From Amorphophallus konjac (taxonomy: Eukaryota > Streptophyta > Magnoliopsida > Alismatales > Araceae): a stretch of DNA of 64,000 nucleotides. Of this stretch, positions 11,355 to 23,726 are shown in pieces (position 1 is the stretch's first letter; the number at the start of each line of letters is the position of its first letter). Below the pieces are notes generated by a model, which saw nothing but the letters and a program-made list of their open reading frames with translations, did not search any database and was not told where the DNA came from. Position numbers and translations under genes: made by a program. The stretch covers positions 321,885,933 to 321,949,932 of the forward strand of contig CM040123.1 of the NCBI GenBank assembly GCA_022559845.1. Direction: 5' to 3'.

Positions 11355-14300
11355 TGATGGCAACTATGAGTCAATATAAATTCACATGGTAACTATGAAT
11401 CACTCACATGGTTCTCACCCCCTTTGACACACAGAGTGCATTCTGATTAATGACTCACATAAACTTGATGGCAACTATGAGTCATATAAATTCACATGGT
11501 AACTATGAGGCAAAAACATTCTTGCGAAGAAGAAGAGGATTCTCTCCCCCTTAATATTGCTATCCCCTTTTGACAATGACTCACATGGTTCTCACCTCAT
11601 TTGACACACAGAGTGGATTCTTTGATTAATGACTCACAAAATCTTACGACATTCTTTGATTAATGACTCACATAAACTTCTCCCCATTTGACAACATCAA
11701 AAGATCCAGAGAAGAGAAAGATATACTAAACATGTCATTGCAGGCAACAGTCCAGAAAATGATATGGAAATACATGCCAATGGTTGTACACTTATTAAAG
11801 CTGACAAGATAACCAAAGAGAACAACCAATTGTGGAAAGCCAGTTATAGGACTGATACCAATGAATGATATGGATGTATCAAACATGGTGGTGTCCCGTG
11901 GCTTGGCAAAGATAATGTAAGTGTGAGAAGTGGAGTCACAGCAGCAGGATTCAATTTCACAAATAGGAGATGGATAGAGCAGTCAAGGAGCACTTTTGTG
12001 ATTTCAAATTTTGCAAGATTTTTAGTGATTTTCTAGTTTTCAGATTTTTTGGATTTTCTATGCAATGCATGGAAATGATAAATGCAAGCTACAATTGTAT
12101 GAAGTTAAGACGTGCATGCCACCCTATTGCATGAAAGCATGATGTTAATGATGCTAGGACTTATGCCACATGCCAATGAATGAGAAAGCAATGTGATATC
12201 ACTTGACAGAGGACACCAATGATTTTGGATACGACTTGAAAGGAGCATCAAGATGATACCACTTGTTGGATGATACCAAGGTGATGTAATCATGGCAGCC
12301 TGAATGATTTATGTAGATATGGCAGATGAAGGCAAATAACAAGGAGCATCAAGATATGACTTCTCAAGAGAGAATGGAGGTTCTTTAATCTGAAACCAAG
12401 TTCATAAATCAGAATTATGGATTTTTCAGAATTTTCAGCTATAGAACCCAAATGAACCAGCTCTTACATTCAGATTGGTTTAATGCTAATGAGTTCTGGC
12501 CTACTAAGTAGAATCACATGAAGACATTTACATGCAAGTTTAATAGTAGTGAACCAGAAATTCATGTCAAAACAAGATTAACCTTCTCTTATCTTACTCA
12601 TTCAGTTACATTGGTTCCCTTGAGAGTGACCACAATAAGTGTTGAGTCTAAACACTTAGATGACTTAGATTTGATTCATGAGTGCTACACATTCAGATTT
12701 TTCTTTTAAAATCATTTGAAAGATGACTATTATCATTTTACGAGCAGTCAAGTGTATCAACCACCTTTTGACGTGAGTGTGCACGTTTACCAGACGCAAG
12801 CACCCCCAGTTACTCAGTGTAGCTCACGATTTTGCCTCAATTAGAATAGAGATAGCATAGTCACCTCATGACATATCGAACCTCATTTTATTTGATGAGG
12901 AGATATATTTCTCAGCAACAGTGCCATTGCTCTTCCTTGAGCTTACTTTAAGTGTAGCCACTTTTTGAAATAAACAGATTCAACAAATGTTTAAAAATAA
13001 TACTTAGCTGAAGTTTCTCGATCAAGGATGCCTTTGTACTCAAAAAAATCTTTCAGATTCAAGACGGCATAACAAGTCAAAACATGAGAAACTAGTTTAA
13101 GTCTATTAAACCTGACCACAAATATTTTCAAGACCATCAAACTTCAAGACTCAAGAAATCATTAATGTTAAACTAAAATCATTCATGTTCAAGGTAATCA
13201 CAAGACTCTATACAAGAAAATTCTTCTTGAAGATTTACTCTGATAAACAACCTCAATAATAGAAAGGGAATCCTCTAAGAAGTTCAAGGTATTTTGAATC
13301 CAAGTTGAACCACAAAAGGATGTTAGCAATATGATGCAGTGGTTTGATATAAAAAGAGAATGTTACATATGAGTGGAAGCTTGAGAATCAATGGTGAACA
13401 CTCCCCCTGAGGTTATGCACTGAGCTCAGACTGGAATGGAGGAGATAAAGTTATCAGGTGCAAGGAGGTGTTGACTCTGACATTGTGTGATGTCGACACC
13501 CGGAGCTCAGACATAAGTAATTTTCAGGTAGAGAGAACTGTGGAGTCGACCTGTCAAAGGAGTGAGGTCAACCTGTTGAACTGCAGGGCAGAGTTTTGAC
13601 TGGATTTTCATGATGGGAAACTCCCCCTGAGAAGAAGCATTCTATGCCATGATGTCAATAGAATGAAGATGAAACATATGCATGAATGCTGCAAAGAAAC
13701 AACTCCCCCTTACTATATGACCTATATGCGACATTGACGCATGGTACGTGGCGGAGGTGAAACCTCACACATATTGAGTGCTTCTAGACAAGCATAACCT
13801 GCCTTTCCATACATCAACATTTGATATACCATGGTCGTGCAAGAGTGAAATGATATGAAATGATTTAAGCTAGATTGATGTTGACTCTCCCTGAGTACAT
13901 GCATGGGTTGGCAATGAATTATGCAGCCTAAGACTTATGTGAATACACAATGCAGTGAAGATGCTGCAAAATGATTGTGCATTTTTATGTCTTCTAAACA
14001 TGATGTGCATTAAGGTATGTGTGATCACAAGATGATGCAAACACACATGAATGCAACTTGATGATGATGCCAATAGACACCCCCTTTGAACAATGCTAAC
14101 ATGAATAACGAGTTGAAAATGCAACCATGGTATACATCATCAAAACCAAAATCCAAGCATTTCATGTGGCTGATAGCAAGACTTATGCAACTCATCATCA
14201 CATCAACTTCATCAGCATAACAAGTTTTTCATGAATTAACTAACTGAAATCAAGCATGGTGTGAGCAAGTTATCTAGCTCAAAAGTTCATCTCACACCAT

Positions 14301-14510
14301 GGGGGTTTTGCATTTCAAAGAGCAATTCAGTTTGCATAATCTAATGACATTGGACAGACGTATGATGCACTATCTACATGTCAAGACTAAACATGCAAGA
14401 TGACTAAGCTTAAAATGTTTATGTACATACCTGTGCCTTGAGCTTTTATTTACCTTATGATCCTTTGTTCAGCTCCAAGGCATCCTGCACCCAAAATTCT
14501 CATTTGGAAT
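11355..14510 (-). mobile_element. Family A internal 3' region: long non-coding stretch with several PPT-like motifs
   Basis: About 3.1 kb lie between the end of gag and the PPT. I find no integrase, reverse transcriptase or RNase H motif on either strand. Instead the minus strand carries PPT-like tracts at about 11543-11552, 13401-13408, 13620-13628, 13703-13712 and 14079-14086. Repeated PPT-like motifs before the 3' LTR are a known trait of Sirevirus elements. Near the PPT there is an imperfect duplication with a period of about 112 bp (11356-11460 and 11468-11520). Confidence 0.6.
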
Positions 14511-14514
14511 TTTT

Positions 14515-16353
14515 TGGTACCCAAGATTGCTTGGGTCCTTGTGGGTTAGCAGCTTTGTCATATTCACTAATGTGGCTCATCTGTTTCAGGGAAAGCAGAT
14601 CATCCTTCCTCATTGTATGACAATCATACATGTCATGACCATTTTTCCCACAGTAAAAATAGCGCACAAAAGATTGAGCATTCTTTTTATGTTCATGTGC
14701 GTGTGCATGTGCATTTTTTTTTGTAGATGAGCATGAGATTTACCTTTCATGGTATGAAGGTGATGTTTTCCCCTTCAAGTGCCAGCACTCTTGGACAGTA
14801 TGGCCAGACTTACCACAATGAGAGTAGCAAGGAGGAAGATTTTTGTTTAAAGCCATGGAGAGTGTCGACCTGCTTGTATGGGAGTGTCGGCTCTTCTGAC
14901 TCCCCATGTAGTTCTATGCAGATATCTGCTGAGTAGGTCCTCTACCAGTATTGACATGTTTCTTTCCTTGCTCTTTCACTTGCTCTCCTGCTCTAAGCTC
15001 ATCATTTCTCAAGATAAAACAATCATGCACAATGTGACCATGTTTACCACAATAATAACAATGGACATTCATTTTGTGGAAAGCATGGTATTTAGCATAG
15101 GACATGTTGTGGTGTATGTTTGGATGAGCATACTGAGTTTTGCTTTTCTTTTTAGCAGTATGCTCTTTTTGGTGACCACAGGAGGTGGTGGCTTCCGGTG
15201 AGCCTGAATCTTGAATTTGGGCAAACAAAGACAGGAAATCATTCAGACTTTCAATTTCATTTTCAAGTGAAGAAATATGCTATTTAGATTCATCAAGACC
15301 CTCTTTGCATGCTGCCAATTACTCATTGAGCATGTCATTTATTGCTTTAAGATTTTGATTTTGTTATTCTAAAGCATGCAATATTTCAGAGTGATCATCA
15401 ATGACAGATTTGTCTTTTTCATGTGCAGCCAGTTTTTCATGCAATTCTTCTTCAGCTTGTTCACGTTCAATTTTCTTTTCCAACAACTCTCTACTCTCTT
15501 CTTTCAGAGAATCAATCAGATTTTGTTGCCATTCAAGATCATCATGGAGACCAGCATTTATGTTTCTCAAGAATGAACATTTTTCACATGCAAAATTAGC
15601 AGAGCATGAAATAGAATTTTTATTTTCTTCAATCAACCTCTCATCATAGATTAGCTCATCGGCCATAGTTTGATCATTAGAGATTGACTTAGGTTGGTTT
15701 TGAAGTTTTATTACAATTTCTTCCAACCTAGTGATTTCATCATGAAGATTTTCATTTTCATCCCTTAGACATGCAAAGCTTTGTTTATGTGTATCTAGAT
15801 CAAAAGAAAGAGTGTCGTTGAGCTCGTTAAAAATAGAACACTTTTTACAAAACAAGCTTTCAGTTTGGTTATTTTTCTTGAGATCCTTTTTCAAATTTTT
15901 GTTTCCTGATTTTACCTTTTTGTATTGTGTAATCAACTCATCATAGGCTTCCATAAGCTCTTCAAAAGTGAATTCCTCGGAATCAGAGTTTACATGTGAT
16001 GAGGATGTATTGCTGGACTGTTCTGCATGGTCGGCCATGAAGCATTCTTGTTCTTGTTCCTTCCCTTCATAGATTTTCACCAACTTATCCAGTACTTTCT
16101 TGGCTGTGCTGTAGGAGGACACAAGATGAGTTAGTCTGAGATCAACTGCAGCTGTAATTAAGTTATATGCAAGAAGATTATCACTGTGTTTAGTCTCATG
16201 TTCGGCTGACCAATCAATTGAATTTGATGGCAGCTCATGAGGACCATTGTATATAAGAGTCCACAATTGTGGATCTATGGAGATAATATAGATGAACATT
16301 CTCCCTACCCATGTAGAAAAATCTGAACCATCATAAATGGGCAGAGAAACCAT
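14515..16353 (-). pseudogene. gag: Family A gag (copia/Sirevirus type), interrupted
   Basis: The protein starts at ATG 16353-16351 (MVSLPIYDGSDFSTWVGRMF), about 90 bp after the primer site. Residues 1-110 resemble the Gag N-terminal domain of copia elements, with DFSTW and LITAAVD. Then comes a long acidic and Lys/Glu-rich coiled-coil part that is open to 15364. Further down, in broken frames, are three CX2CX4HX4C zinc knuckles: YYCGKHGHIVHDC at about 15058, SHCGKSGHTVQEC at about 14810 and FYCGKNGHDMYDC at about 14660. The chain ends with NPQGPKQSWVPKNSK near 14515. Gag packages element RNA into cytoplasmic particles. Stops between the pieces make it defective. No pol follows. Confidence 0.8.
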
Positions 16354-16441
16354 CGAAGCATGTGTAGCATATCAAGCCATTTAAATAGAATACACGGGGA
16401 TCTTTCCCTGCAGATCATAGGATCTGGGAATGGCAGAGCCA

Positions 16442-16454
16442 GGCTCTGATACCA
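16442..16454 (-). other. Primer binding site, family A (initiator tRNA-Met)
   Basis: The minus strand reads TGGTATCAGAGCC, two bases after the LTR end CCCAACA. It is complementary to the 3' end of initiator tRNA-Met, the usual copia primer. Confidence 0.9.
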
Positions 16455-16456
16455 CT

Positions 16457-18770
16457 TGTTGGGTCCCGCGAGGTGTAAACAGATCTAGAAGGGGGGGTTG
16501 AATAGATCCTATCAAAAGCTTTGGCCTATTTAAAAACTCTTAGCTATCGGAAGTATGAAGCACTCCTATAAAGTGAATGAATCACTTAGGCACAATGCAC
16601 AGTGGAAATAATTAGAGTGGCTCAAATGAAAAGACTTGGATTACAAGCGATGAACCGTCAACACTTCTTGGAGCACTTTTGTGATCTTTGAGAGATACAA
16701 GCCTTGTAGAGTAGGGATCATAAAGCATAACACTAGAACATGAATTAGCTTGTAACAAGCGTGTGTGTGTGTGCGCTATGTTGATCACTCAAAGTGCATA
16801 TGTGTGTGAATGTAGTGGTGATCAACCAAGGTGCACGCGAGTCTAAGCAAGGGAAACACTTAGCAATATTTTCACCTTGGCGCCTGTGTGCAAGGGTGCA
16901 GCAGGCCTCCCAAGGGATGCAGTCAAAGTGCTAAGCGCAATTAAACCACAGATAAAACCGAAAGTGCAAATCTGATTGCTTGAGTGTGTAAACAAGATAA
17001 CCAAGTATGGAAGCACACGAACCTGTGAATAGGGGTAGAAGATATAGAGCAATCGCACATGATGAACAACCCACAACACATGGATTTTTAAGGTGGTTCG
17101 GTTGCAACCCCGCAACCTACGTCCACCCCTCACCAAAACCCGGTGAGGCTTTCCTGTTGACTCACAGCTTGACCGATGACACGCCCCAAACCACATAACA
17201 GAGAAAACCCTCTTTCTGTCTTCCTACACACAAAGCCGGCAGGGACGGCTACACCGCAGATCGGAGAACTCCCGATTACCTTCCTACTAACCACCGGTAG
17301 GGACGATCTTCAATTTCAATAGATCGAATGAAATGAGAATAGAACAAGATGAAAATGCTCAAACAATATATGAAGATATGCTCAAAGAGAAAAGATCTTG
17401 TCTGAAATTGTTGGAGCTTGAATCCGATGCTTCAACGGTATCTTCTTCCTTGTGAAATAATCTTCCTTGGATCACCTTGAGTTGATGAAGAAGATAAAGG
17501 ATGCAGATTTGATCTCCCTTGAGAAATAAGCTTCAATGGTTCACCTTGATAGCCTTGCTTACTTCTACTCTTCCTTGGAGGTTGTTGGATTGAGATATGA
17601 GGTTGAATCACCTTGAGTTGATGAAGAAGAATGTTGGATGTAGCTTTGATCTTCCCTTGAGTTGATGAAGAGGTTTGGATGTAGCTTTGATCTTCCTTTT
17701 GATCTCCTTTGTGAGTTTGCTTGCTTCTCTTCTTCCTTGGAGATTGAGGGCTTTAGATGTAGGCTTGAATCCCTTGGATTGGGATGTAGAACTTCTGCAC
17801 GGAGTACTGTTCATAGCTACAGTACCTCTTCTTCCTTGGAGCTCCTCTAGCCTCTCTTCATCTCTCTTTGCTCCAAATCATCAACTAGGGTTTCTAACCC
17901 TCTTGTGTTGATTTTATATCTCTTTGGATGGTCAATAAACACATCCCAGACCAGATCCATATTTTGTGGGTGATTTGGTGACTTTTGGATTAAAGAAATC
18001 CATGGGGAATGGCCTTTCTCGAAGTGGAAAACAAAGTCAACATTGAAGGCTCGGGGTTGACGGTCGACCTGAAGCTTCTGGCGGTTGACCGATACTAAGA
18101 ATCGCTGTAGAAGATTAGTCCCTGGAATTTTCGGTCGACCGCTACTGAAAAAATTGCAGACGGTGGGCTGCTGGCTGGGGCGGTCGACCGCCCCTGTGCT
18201 GGCAGTCGACCGCCAGCTGGGCAGACCCCGGGTTTTCCCGGGTTGGTCCGTTAACTGCTTTAGCTCCGACGCTTAAGTTCTTTAGCACCCCATTCATGTC
18301 TGTAGCATCACCCTTGACAGTCTAGAAGATGTCAACTAAGTCTTTGACTTTGGGTTCTCTTGGTTATGCTTCTTTGTGCATCGACCTTAACTGTCATTGA
18401 GCTTTCACTTTTGCTAACTCCACTCCATTCCTTGGATTATCTTGTGGCTTGTTATCCAGAAGTTGCACCGACCTTGAACCATCCATAAGGCAAGATATGC
18501 ACTGACCATATGAGGAATATGCAATGACCTTATGTGTGATGCCATTCAGCTTGAATTCTGTGCTTGAAATATGCTAGATTTTCATGCATCCAATATAGTC
18601 ATATGCCTTGAAATCTGTGTATCCGTATCCAGTTGATCTTTTGCACTAAAAGTATAATGACCTTATGTGTGATGTTCAGCTTGATTTCTGTGCTTGAAAC
18701 ATGCTAGATTTTCATGCATTCAATATTGTCATATGTCTTGATATCTGTGTATCTGTATCCAGTTGATCTT
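16457..18770 (-). mobile_element. Family A 5' LTR, truncated at its 5' tip
   Basis: In minus-strand reading the LTR ends ...GGGACCCAACA at 16457 next to the primer site. Its sequence parallels 9077-11230. It breaks at 18770/18771, where family B gag begins; about 105 bp of the LTR start, present at 11230-11338, are missing. Palindrome array, TATA box (17911-17918) and conserved hairpin block (17092-17148) are all present. No target duplication can be checked because both outer ends are lost. Confidence 0.85.
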
Positions 18771-19879
18771 GAAGTAGAGGTACTGGCTATACTTGAACTT
18801 TGAACAAAAGAGGTATAAACCTTATTCATAAAAGACTTCTTTTTTACAGGATTGTAGCCAAGCCATTCCCTTTGAAAATTAACTTTCATGCCCAAAAGTT
18901 TATCCAGATTATCTTGTCCATCCACAAACTTGGATAGCGAATTATTCAAGTCCTAGATTTCAGATTGAAGAGATGAAATGTGCAATTCTGCACTGGCAGA
19001 TTCTTCTTCATAACTAGCAAGCCTGTCATTCAACAATGCATTAGTGGTCTTGAGGCTATCTACTTCCTGTTGTAGTCCATCCACATTTTCACATTCACTT
19101 TCAGCCACAAACTTTCTTTTTTCTAGAATCAACAATCTTTCAGAAATGGGCATGTTCAATTCCTTCAGTTTGTCATTTTCTTTTTCAAACTTCTCATCGC
19201 GAATGAGTTCATCTATCAAGGTTTGATCATTAGCCATTGAATTTACTTTTCCTTTTAACTCTTTATTCTCATTTCTTAAGGAGCAAATTTGATCTTTATG
19301 AAATTCAATGTCGAACACATGAGCCTCAATCAATTCCTCTAAATGTGAGCATTTTTTACAGGAGGAATCACATTTATTTTGTTCAATCTTCTTTTTCAAT
19401 TTTTTATTCTCAGATTTTAGCTTCTTATATTTACTTGCAAGCTCACTGTATGCATCCAATAGTTCATCAAGAGATATATTTTCATCTGAATTTACCTCCG
19501 AGGGTGATCCATTCTGCTGATCACTACCGTGATCACTCATACCTGCCATAAGACATTTGTCCTCATTCTCTTTATGGAATTCAACGAATCCATCCAGTAT
19601 GTCCTTTGCCGAGCTGTAGCTGGAAGCAAAAGAAAAACTGTTAGCATTAACTGCAGCAGTGAGCAAACTTAGAACTAAATGATTTTGATCATCTTTATAC
19701 TCATAGTCTGCAGTCCAGAATGATTTATCTTTTGGCAACTCATAAGGACCATGTGAGATAAGCTTCCATAGCTTAGGGTCATATGAGTTGACAAGACTGC
19801 ACATTCTTTCTAACCACAACTCGAAGTTAAAGCCATCAAACACAGGTGGAGAATCCATGGAAAACACTTTGGTAGCCAT
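18771..19879 (-). pseudogene. gag: Family B gag, minus-strand copy, truncated
   Basis: Starts at ATG 19879 (MATKVFSMDSPPVFDGFNFE). It has the copia Gag N-terminal domain, then a Lys/Glu-rich coiled coil with a CKKC pair. A TAG at 18955-18953 replaces the CAG of the plus-strand copy. The frame then goes on to the breakpoint at 18771, just before the part that would hold the zinc knuckles. It is an inverted copy of 23727-24842, and the two differ by scattered substitutions. Like the other copy it is not expected to make a full protein. Confidence 0.85.
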
Positions 19880-19929
19880 TGATCTGGATCTTGCTCTAGA
19901 TCGTTAGATCTATGAAAAATAGAGTCTTA

Positions 19930-19941
19930 GCTCTGATACCA
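19930..19941 (-). other. Primer binding site, family B (minus copy)
   Basis: The minus strand reads TGGTATCAGAGC, after the LTR end CGCGGGACTTCA. It matches the initiator tRNA-Met primer. Confidence 0.9.
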
Positions 19942-19943
19942 AT

Positions 19944-21307
19944 TGAAGTCCCGCGATTAATGACACCCAAGAGGGGGGGTGTATCAGGTGATTCAATATT
20001 TTATAAAAACTTTTACTCGATTTAAGACAGATGTGATAAAGTAGCAATTAGAAAATCAGATTTGTATAATTACAAATTAGATCTATCCAAATCTAATGCC
20101 ACGATAGTTCTTTGGTACTAGACGGAGGTATGAATCCAAGGATTCTACTCACGTAAGGTGCTATCGTCTTGAAAAGACTGACCTTGTCAATTCAAAAACA
20201 CTTTTTGATATACCAAAGATCTACTTATAGAACAGATCGATTTATGCTAGATCTGAAGAGACAAATGCGGAATAGATAATATGCAATGTCAATCACACAG
20301 AATGGGGGTAGAAGAATTGAATCAAACCACACAGCTCAAACCACAAGACACAAGGAATTTTAAGGTGGTTCGGATGCAACGATGGCAACCTACGTCCACC
20401 CCTCACCAAAACCCGGTGAGACTTCACTACTGGAAAACCAGCATGGGGAAGACTCCCCAACACGGAGCAAAGCTCCACACACATGGGAATAAATCCCAAC
20501 ACGGAGCAATGCTCCAACACACACACGGGGACACACCCCAACACACACACATACACGGAGACGGAGTCTCTAACACGATCCTACGGCTGGATCAACAACA
20601 CCCACACACACTACAATAGATGTAGTACTCTACACACTGATACAACCGGATCTAGATAGATCCCCACACACACGTAGATCTAAGAAGATCCACGCACACA
20701 CACATAGATCTAAACAAGATAACACGCACGACCATGGATATGAACTGATCCACACACACACGAATGTTTGCAGATTACGAAGAACACAGACTTGAAGTTT
20801 AAAACATAAAAACAGATGAAGCACAAAAGAAAGAACTCCTGATTTAGGCTCCCCTTTAGTGTATGATGTAGATCTTGAACAAGGCTTGCTTCTTCACTTG
20901 AATGGAGATTGATTAGCTTCAGATCAAGCTTGATGAGTTTGGAGATGGATGAAGAAATCTTGCACAAGTTACTGTTCACAGAGCTACAGTAGTCTTCTTT
21001 CTCCTTTGGCAACCTCTCCTTCAATCCTTGGATCCCCCTTTGTTTCTTTGCCCTAAGAGGTGTTTTTATATGTCTTGGGTTGGTCAAGGAACATCCCCAG
21101 ACATAGATCCACGTTTCCTGGCGAATTTGGAGGCTAGAGGACTGAAAAGTCCACAAGAGAGGCTTGAAGACGTTGGTGAAAAATAAGGTCAAATTTGGCT
21201 ACCTCGGGGGGTTCGGTCGACCGGAGGTAGGCGGTCGGTCGACCAAAATTTTACAGGTTTTGTAGATTTCGTTGATGGGAGGATCGGTCGACCGGTCCAG
21301 TGGGGGT
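19944..21307 (-). mobile_element. Family B LTR, 3' portion, minus orientation
   Basis: This is the inverted copy of 22307-23662. It includes the GTCGAC cluster (21205-21300), TATA box (rc TTTTTATA 21063-21070), GT-rich hairpin array (20430-20571) and hairpin block. It stops inside the palindrome cluster at about 21307 and is joined to the first base of a plus-oriented family B LTR. Confidence 0.85.
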
Positions 21308-22219
21308 GATTGATCGTGTTGTATATGCCTTGCATATGTCTTTAATGATAACTAAACTTTATGTTTGCTTGCACATGTTCTTGATGTCAGTGTGCACTCA
21401 TGTTGTTGTTCAAATATGGTTGAGATGGCAAATGGCTTTTGAGGCAGGCTCAAACATGTTGGTAAAATGCATTGCTATATGGTCTTGATTCTTAGTTGAA
21501 ATTGTTGGTTTTCCAAGAGGTTTTATAGCTTTTAACTGTGAACAAAGTCTTTGTTCATCTCATGATGTATTAACCTATTTTGTGCATCTCATGATGTATT
21601 AACCTTGACTATCTTGAATTGTAGGATCAAACCTCATGGTGGTCGCTTGGAAGTTAAATAAGCACCTTGCTATCTACAACAAAAACATGTGGTAAACCAT
21701 GTCGACATTCTTCAAGAACCTTTGGTAAGGCTATGGAAGTCTCAAATCTGATAAAGCAACTAAAGTCGACTTGCCTTCATGGGAAGTTGACTTGGTCTGA
21801 TGTGAAAAGATTCTTTTATGCCTGAACATGTGGATTTGATTATTGATGGATGTATTGACTTAACCTTGATCAATAGTTTGGAAAATGATACTTAGGCTTT
21901 CAAAGGTTTCTCATACATCTTTTCATGTGCTCTTAATGCGTTGAATTTGTTCCTTGCATTTCCACAAAGGGTCTTTTTGAAATGAGATTTCATGGGTCTT
22001 TTGCATAGTGTTGAATGCATTCCGTGCATAATCAGAGCCAGATTAAAACTAAAATGCATGAATTGAACGAGGATATGAAGCTCAAAAGGATCATGTTTCA
22101 AAAGCCTAGAATGAGTCCAAACCAACTCAAATTGAATGGAACAAAGTGTGGTCTTACAGTATATTCTATAATGATATGATCCATGGGCTGATAATCTTAT
22201 TTTTGCAGGTTTTTCAAAG

Positions 22220-22385
22220 TTCGGTCGACCCGGCCAGCAGGGGTAGTCGACCTAATCTCCCATAACTGAAAACTCTGTAAAATTACAGAGTTCGGTCGAC
22301 CGCCCTCACTGGACCGGTCGACCAATCATCCCAGCAATGAAATCTACAAAACCTGTAAAATTTTGGTCGACCGACCGCCTACCTC
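22220..22385 (+). promoter_or_regulatory. GTCGAC palindrome array, family B LTR
   Basis: GGTCGACC-type motifs recur six times, including GGACCGGTCGACC, and a separate 20 bp near-palindrome, ACTCTGTAAAATTACAGAGT, lies at about 22270. The array is about 150-320 bp upstream of the TATA box. Confidence 0.7.
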
Positions 22386-22538
22386 CCGTCGACCGAACCC
22401 CCCGAGGCAGCCAAGTTTGACCTTATTTTTCACCAACATGTTCAAGCCTCTCTTGTGGATTTTTCAATCCTCTAGCCTCCAAATTTTCCAGGAAACGTGG
22501 ATCTATGTCTGGGGATGTTCCTTGACCAACCCAAGACA

Positions 22539-22546
22539 TATAAAAA
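22539..22546 (+). promoter_or_regulatory. TATA box, family B LTR
   Basis: TATAAAAA within ACATATAAAAACACC. It is conserved at 21063-21070 (minus) and 35976-35983 (plus). Confidence 0.7.
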
Positions 22547-23039
22547 CACCTCTTAGGGCAAAGAAACAAAGGGGGATCCAAGGATTGAAGGAGAGGTTGC
22601 CAAAGGAGAAAGAAGACTACTGTAGCTCTGTGAACAGTAACTTGTGCAAGATTTCTTCATCCATCTCCAAACTCATCAAGCTTGATCTGAAGCTAATCAA
22701 TCTCCATTCAAGTGAAGAAGCAAGCCTTGTTCAAGATCTGCATCATACACTAAAGGGGAGCCTAAATCAGGAGTTCTTTCTTTTGTGCTTCATCTATTTT
22801 TATGTTTTAAACTTCAAGTCTGTGTTCTTCATAATCTGCAAACATTCGTGTGTGTGTGTGGATCAGTTCAGATCCGTGGTCATGTGTGTTGTCTTGTTTA
22901 GATCTGCGTGTATGTGCGTGGATCTTCTTAGATCTGCCTGTGTATGGGGATCTATCTAGATTCGATTGTACCAGTGTGTAGAGTACTACATCTGTTGTAG
23001 TGTGTGTGGGTGTTGTTGATCCGGCCGTTGGATCGTGTT

Positions 23040-23218
23040 GGAGACTCCGTCTCCGTGTGTGTGTATGTGTGTGTGTGTTGGGGTGCATCCCCGTGTGTGT
23101 GTTGGAGCGTTGCTCCGTGTTGGGATTTATTCCCATGTGTGTTGGAGCTTTGCTCCGTGTTGGGGAGTCTTCCCCGTGCTAGTTTTCCAGCAGTGAAGCC
23201 TCACCGGGTTTTGGTGAG
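23040..23218 (+). ncRNA. Tandem mini-hairpin array in family B leader RNA
   Basis: A chain of short stem-loops separated by GTGTG-rich spacers: GGAGACtccGTCTCC (23040), GGGGtgcatCCCC (23080), GGAGCgttGCTCC (23104), GGGAtttatTCCC (23122), GGAGCtttGCTCC (23144), GGGGAgtctTCCCC (23162), a weak CTGG/CCAG pair, then CTCACCgggttttGGTGAG (23200-23218). In the minus copy (20430-20571) and at 36478-36603 most stems persist while loop bases vary. This lies within the transcript downstream of the TATA box. It is a cis-acting RNA structure, not an independent RNA gene; its role is unknown. Confidence 0.55.
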
Positions 23219-23664
23219 TGGTGGACGTAGGTTGCCGTCGTTGCATCCGAACCACCTTAAAATTCCTTGTGTCTTGTGGTTTGATTCAATTCTTCTACCC
23301 CCATTCTGTGTGATTGATATTGCATATTATCTCTTTCACATTTGTCTCTTCAAATCTAGCATAAATCGATCTGTTCTATAAGTAGATCTTTGGTATATCG
23401 AAAAGTGTTTTTGAATTGACAAGGCCAATCTTGTCAAGACAATAGCACCTTGCGTGAGCAGAATCCTTGGATTCATACCTCCGTCTAGTACCAAAGAACT
23501 ATCGTGGCATTAGATTCGGATAAATCTAATTTGTAATTATACAGATCTGAATTTCTAATTGCTACTTTATCACATCTGTCTTAAATCGAGTAAAAGTTTT
23601 CTTAAAATATTGAATCACCCAATTCACCCCCCCTCTTGGGTGTCATTGATCGCGGGACTTCAAT

Positions 23665-23676
23665 TGGTATCAGAGC
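23665..23676 (+). other. Primer binding site, family B (plus copy)
   Basis: TGGTATCAGAGC, two bases after the LTR end at 23662. Confidence 0.9.
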
Positions 23677-23726
23677 TAATGCTATATTTTTCATAGATCT
23701 AACGATCTAGAGCATGATCCAGATCA

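Larger units (their letters stand above)
21308..23662 (+). mobile_element. Family B LTR, full length, plus orientation
   Basis: It runs from about TGTTGTATATGCC (21318; exact start uncertain by about 10 bp) to GCGGGACTTCA at 23662, followed by the primer site. Order inside: about 0.9 kb of 5' sequence; GTCGAC palindromes (22220-22385); TATA box (22539-22546); transcribed part with (GT)n-spaced hairpins (23040-23175); conserved hairpin block (23200-23257); LTR end. A small tandem duplication of CATCTCATGATGTATTAACC lies at 21557-21604. A reading frame of about 198 codons (22363-22959) spans the TATA box and is not thought to be a gene. Confidence 0.85.

Noticed and set aside
12105..13000. Possible pol remnants in the family A 3' region
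   Set aside because: No LDVKSAF, LYGLKQ, YVDD or integrase zinc motif found in any frame by eye.
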